Of a DNA stretch of 41,868 bases, positions 40,570 through 41,868 are shown in pieces (the stretch's first letter is position 1; each line of letters opens with the position of its first letter). The notes below the pieces were generated by a model. That model was not told where the DNA came from. It was given only the letters and a program-made list of their open reading frames with translations, and made no database searches. The position numbers and the translations under genes are program-made. Origin of the DNA: an uncultured Planctomycetaceae bacterium (GTDB lineage Bacteria; Planctomycetota; Planctomycetia; Pirellulales; UBA1268); the NCBI GenBank assembly GCA_903885565.1, contig CAISJI010000175.1, positions 1 through 41,868 on the forward strand, read 5' to 3'.

Positions 40570-41709
40570 ATGCTGAACTCTCAGGGCCGACTGCGGTTTG
40601 CCTCATATGCACTTCTCGGCTGCGGTGCTGCCGCTCTCACCTGGGGGCTGTGTCGTTTGGCACTCCCCCCGGCCATGGCTCCCTCTGCCCGGCCCCCGAC
40701 GGCCGCCCCAGCTTTCAACTTCCAGCCCACGGTGCCCCATGCCGCCCCAGCCCCCTCTCCGGCGCCTGACGGGATGGCTTGGATTCCCGGCGGGGAGTTT
40801 TCGATGGGCTGCGACGACCCGCGGGGCAAACCCTTTGGCGGAAACAACGCGATGCCAGATGCCCGGCCGGTCCACCGCGTAGCACTCGATGGCTTCTGGA
40901 TGGATCGCACGGAGGTCACCAATCGCCAGTTTGCGGCATTCGTGACGGCCACGAGTTATGTCACCGTGGCGGAACGGGCGCCGAAGGCAGAAGACTTCCC
41001 CGGTGCTCCACCAGAAAACCTCGTGGCTGGATCGATCGTCTTCACTCCTCCCGCGCACAGCATCTCTTTGGAGAATCATTACCAGTGGTGGGCCTATGTG
41101 CCGGGGGCCGACTGGCGGCATCCCACCGGGCCACAGAGTTCGATCGAAGACGCCCTGGATCACCCCGTGGTTCAGGTCGCCTATGACGATGCAGTCGCCT
41201 ACGCCCAGTGGGCGGGCAAACGCCTTCCCACCGAGGCCGAATGGGAATGCGCCGCTCGCGGCGGCCTCACCGGCGCCGTCTATCCCTGGGGGAATGAGTT
41301 CCGTCCCGGAGGCCGCTGGATGGCGAACACTTGGCAGGGAGCTTTTCCCGCCCAGAACACCACAGAGGATGGATACGCCGGACTCGCTCCGGTGGGCACC
41401 TATCCGGCCAACGCCTACGGCTTGCACGATGTATCGGGGAATGTCTGGGAGTGGTGTTCTGACTGGTACCGCCCCGACACATACGTCGGGGGGGCAACGG
41501 CAGCCCAACCAGTCATCGATCCACAGGGTCCTTCTTCAAGCTACGACCCGCAGGAACCGGGGCAGGCCAAGCGAGTGATGCGGGGCGGATCCTTCCTCTG
41601 CACCGAGCAATACTGCTCCCGCTACATCGTGGGCACCCGCGGCAAGGGGGAGATCTCGTCCGGATGCAACCATATTGGGTTTCGCTGCGTCCAGTCGCCA
41701 GCCCGCTGA
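40570..41709 (+). CDS. Formylglycine-generating enzyme (sulfatase-modifying factor)
   Basis: Predicted 379-residue protein with an N-terminal membrane/signal segment (about 10-31), a Pro/Ala-rich linker (35-66) and an FGE-sulfatase domain (about 70-375). Domain blocks: MAWIPGGEFSMGCDDPRG, DGFWMDRTEVTNRQFAAFV, GKRLPTEAEWECAARGG, and DVSGNVWEWCSDWYRPDTY. The copper-binding cysteine pair of true FGE is present: C344 and C349 in GGSFLCTEQYCSRYIVGTR, with C366 and GFRC following. Most FGE-fold relatives lack this pair. It should oxidise the sulfatase Cys to formylglycine, probably outside the cytoplasm or membrane-bound. No sulfatase gene is in the window. Confidence 0.92.
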   Translation: MLNSQGRLRFASYALLGCGAAALTWGLCRLALPPAMAPSARPPTAAPAFNFQPTVPHAAPAPSPAPDGMAWIPGGEFSMGCDDPRGKPFGGNNAMPDARPVHRVALDGFWMDRTEVTNRQFAAFVTATSYVTVAERAPKAEDFPGAPPENLVAGSIVFTPPAHSISLENHYQWWAYVPGADWRHPTGPQSSIEDALDHPVVQVAYDDAVAYAQWAGKRLPTEAEWECAARGGLTGAVYPWGNEFRPGGRWMANTWQGAFPAQNTTEDGYAGLAPVGTYPANAYGLHDVSGNVWEWCSDWYRPDTYVGGATAAQPVIDPQGPSSSYDPQEPGQAKRVMRGGSFLCTEQYCSRYIVGTRGKGEISSGCNHIGFRCVQSPAR

Positions 41710-41733
41710 AATGTGCCAACGCCCGGCTAGAGC

Positions 41734-41868
41734 GCATCCGACTTACGTGTAGCGTCGGCTTCGGGACGGCAAAAGTCTCGTCGCTTACGCTCCTCGAGCG
41801 TTCGCCGACCCCTCCGCCTCCATCGCTCGATCTATTTGCCCAGTCGTCGCTACAGCTATCCCGGATGC
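41734..41868. repeat. Imperfect inverted-repeat element at the right window edge
   Basis: GCATCCG (41734-41740) and TGTAGCG (41748-41754) recur in reverse complement as CGCTACA (41848-41854) and CGGATGC (41862-41868) with the same 7-base spacing, giving terminal inverted repeats of about 26 bases. Inside are further small hairpins: GTCGGC/GCCGAC, CGGGAC/GTCTCG (41762-41767 with 41775-41780) and CGCTC/GAGCG. No open frame covers it. It resembles a dispersed structured intergenic repeat or a small non-autonomous element. The element may extend past the window edge. Confidence 0.5.

Overview
This is a GC-rich bacterial chromosome segment, very probably from the phylum Planctomycetota (Pirellulales-like). 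The indicators are an EF-Tu switch I reading KTVTI where most bacteria have RGITI, secreted EF-hand and PQQ-type beta-propeller proteins, a true formylglycine-generating enzyme with its cysteine pair, and a DUF2309/DabA operon. The affiliation is inferred from protein flavour; no rRNA gene is present.

Left part (1-8.0 kb): the truncated fluoride channel gene crcB (minus strand) is followed on the plus strand by a 44-residue membrane peptide gene, a secreted protein of unknown function, and a homospermidine operon. That operon holds homospermidine synthase, an ornithine decarboxylase of the eukaryotic-like PLP fold III, and a small two-helix channel-like membrane protein. Converging on it from the minus strand are an RsmC-like methyltransferase, a collagen-like EF-hand protein and a secreted beta-propeller.

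Middle part (8.0-24.0 kb), mostly minus strand: an M16 protease pair has complementary active sites (HxxEH in one protein, R/Y-type region in the other) and is translationally coupled to an Arg/Pro-rich 91-residue exported peptide. Next come a DUF155/RMD1 protein, a hemerythrin-like protein (plus strand), purU, and a HerA/DUF87-type ATPase with a coiled-coil/membrane tail. A dissolved-inorganic-carbon (DAB) operon follows: DabA, DabB and a third, NuoM-like subunit, each overlapping the next by ATGA. A response regulator/PP2C phosphatase is divergent from dabA.

Right part (24.1-39.5 kb), all plus strand: the ancient cluster tRNA-Thr(TGT), tRNA-Tyr(GTA), tRNA-Gly(TCC), tRNA-Thr(GGT), tuf, tRNA-Trp(CCA), secE, nusG, rplK, rplA, rplJ, rplL, rpoB, rpoC. 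The spacers are long and carry stable hairpins; the only gene-free stretch above 300 bases is rplL-rpoB (528 bases). NusG has a roughly 100-residue low-complexity N-terminal extension.

Right end (39.6-41.9 kb): rpoC is not followed by rpsL-rpsG-fusA but by a secreted protein of unknown function and a genuine formylglycine-generating (sulfatase-activating) enzyme. The window ends inside a highly structured imperfect inverted repeat that looks like a dispersed repeat element.

I saw no CRISPR array, insertion sequence, phage gene or frameshifted gene. The most interesting candidates are the three-component DAB operon, the M16 pair with its coupled small peptide, and the homospermidine operon with its channel-like partner.
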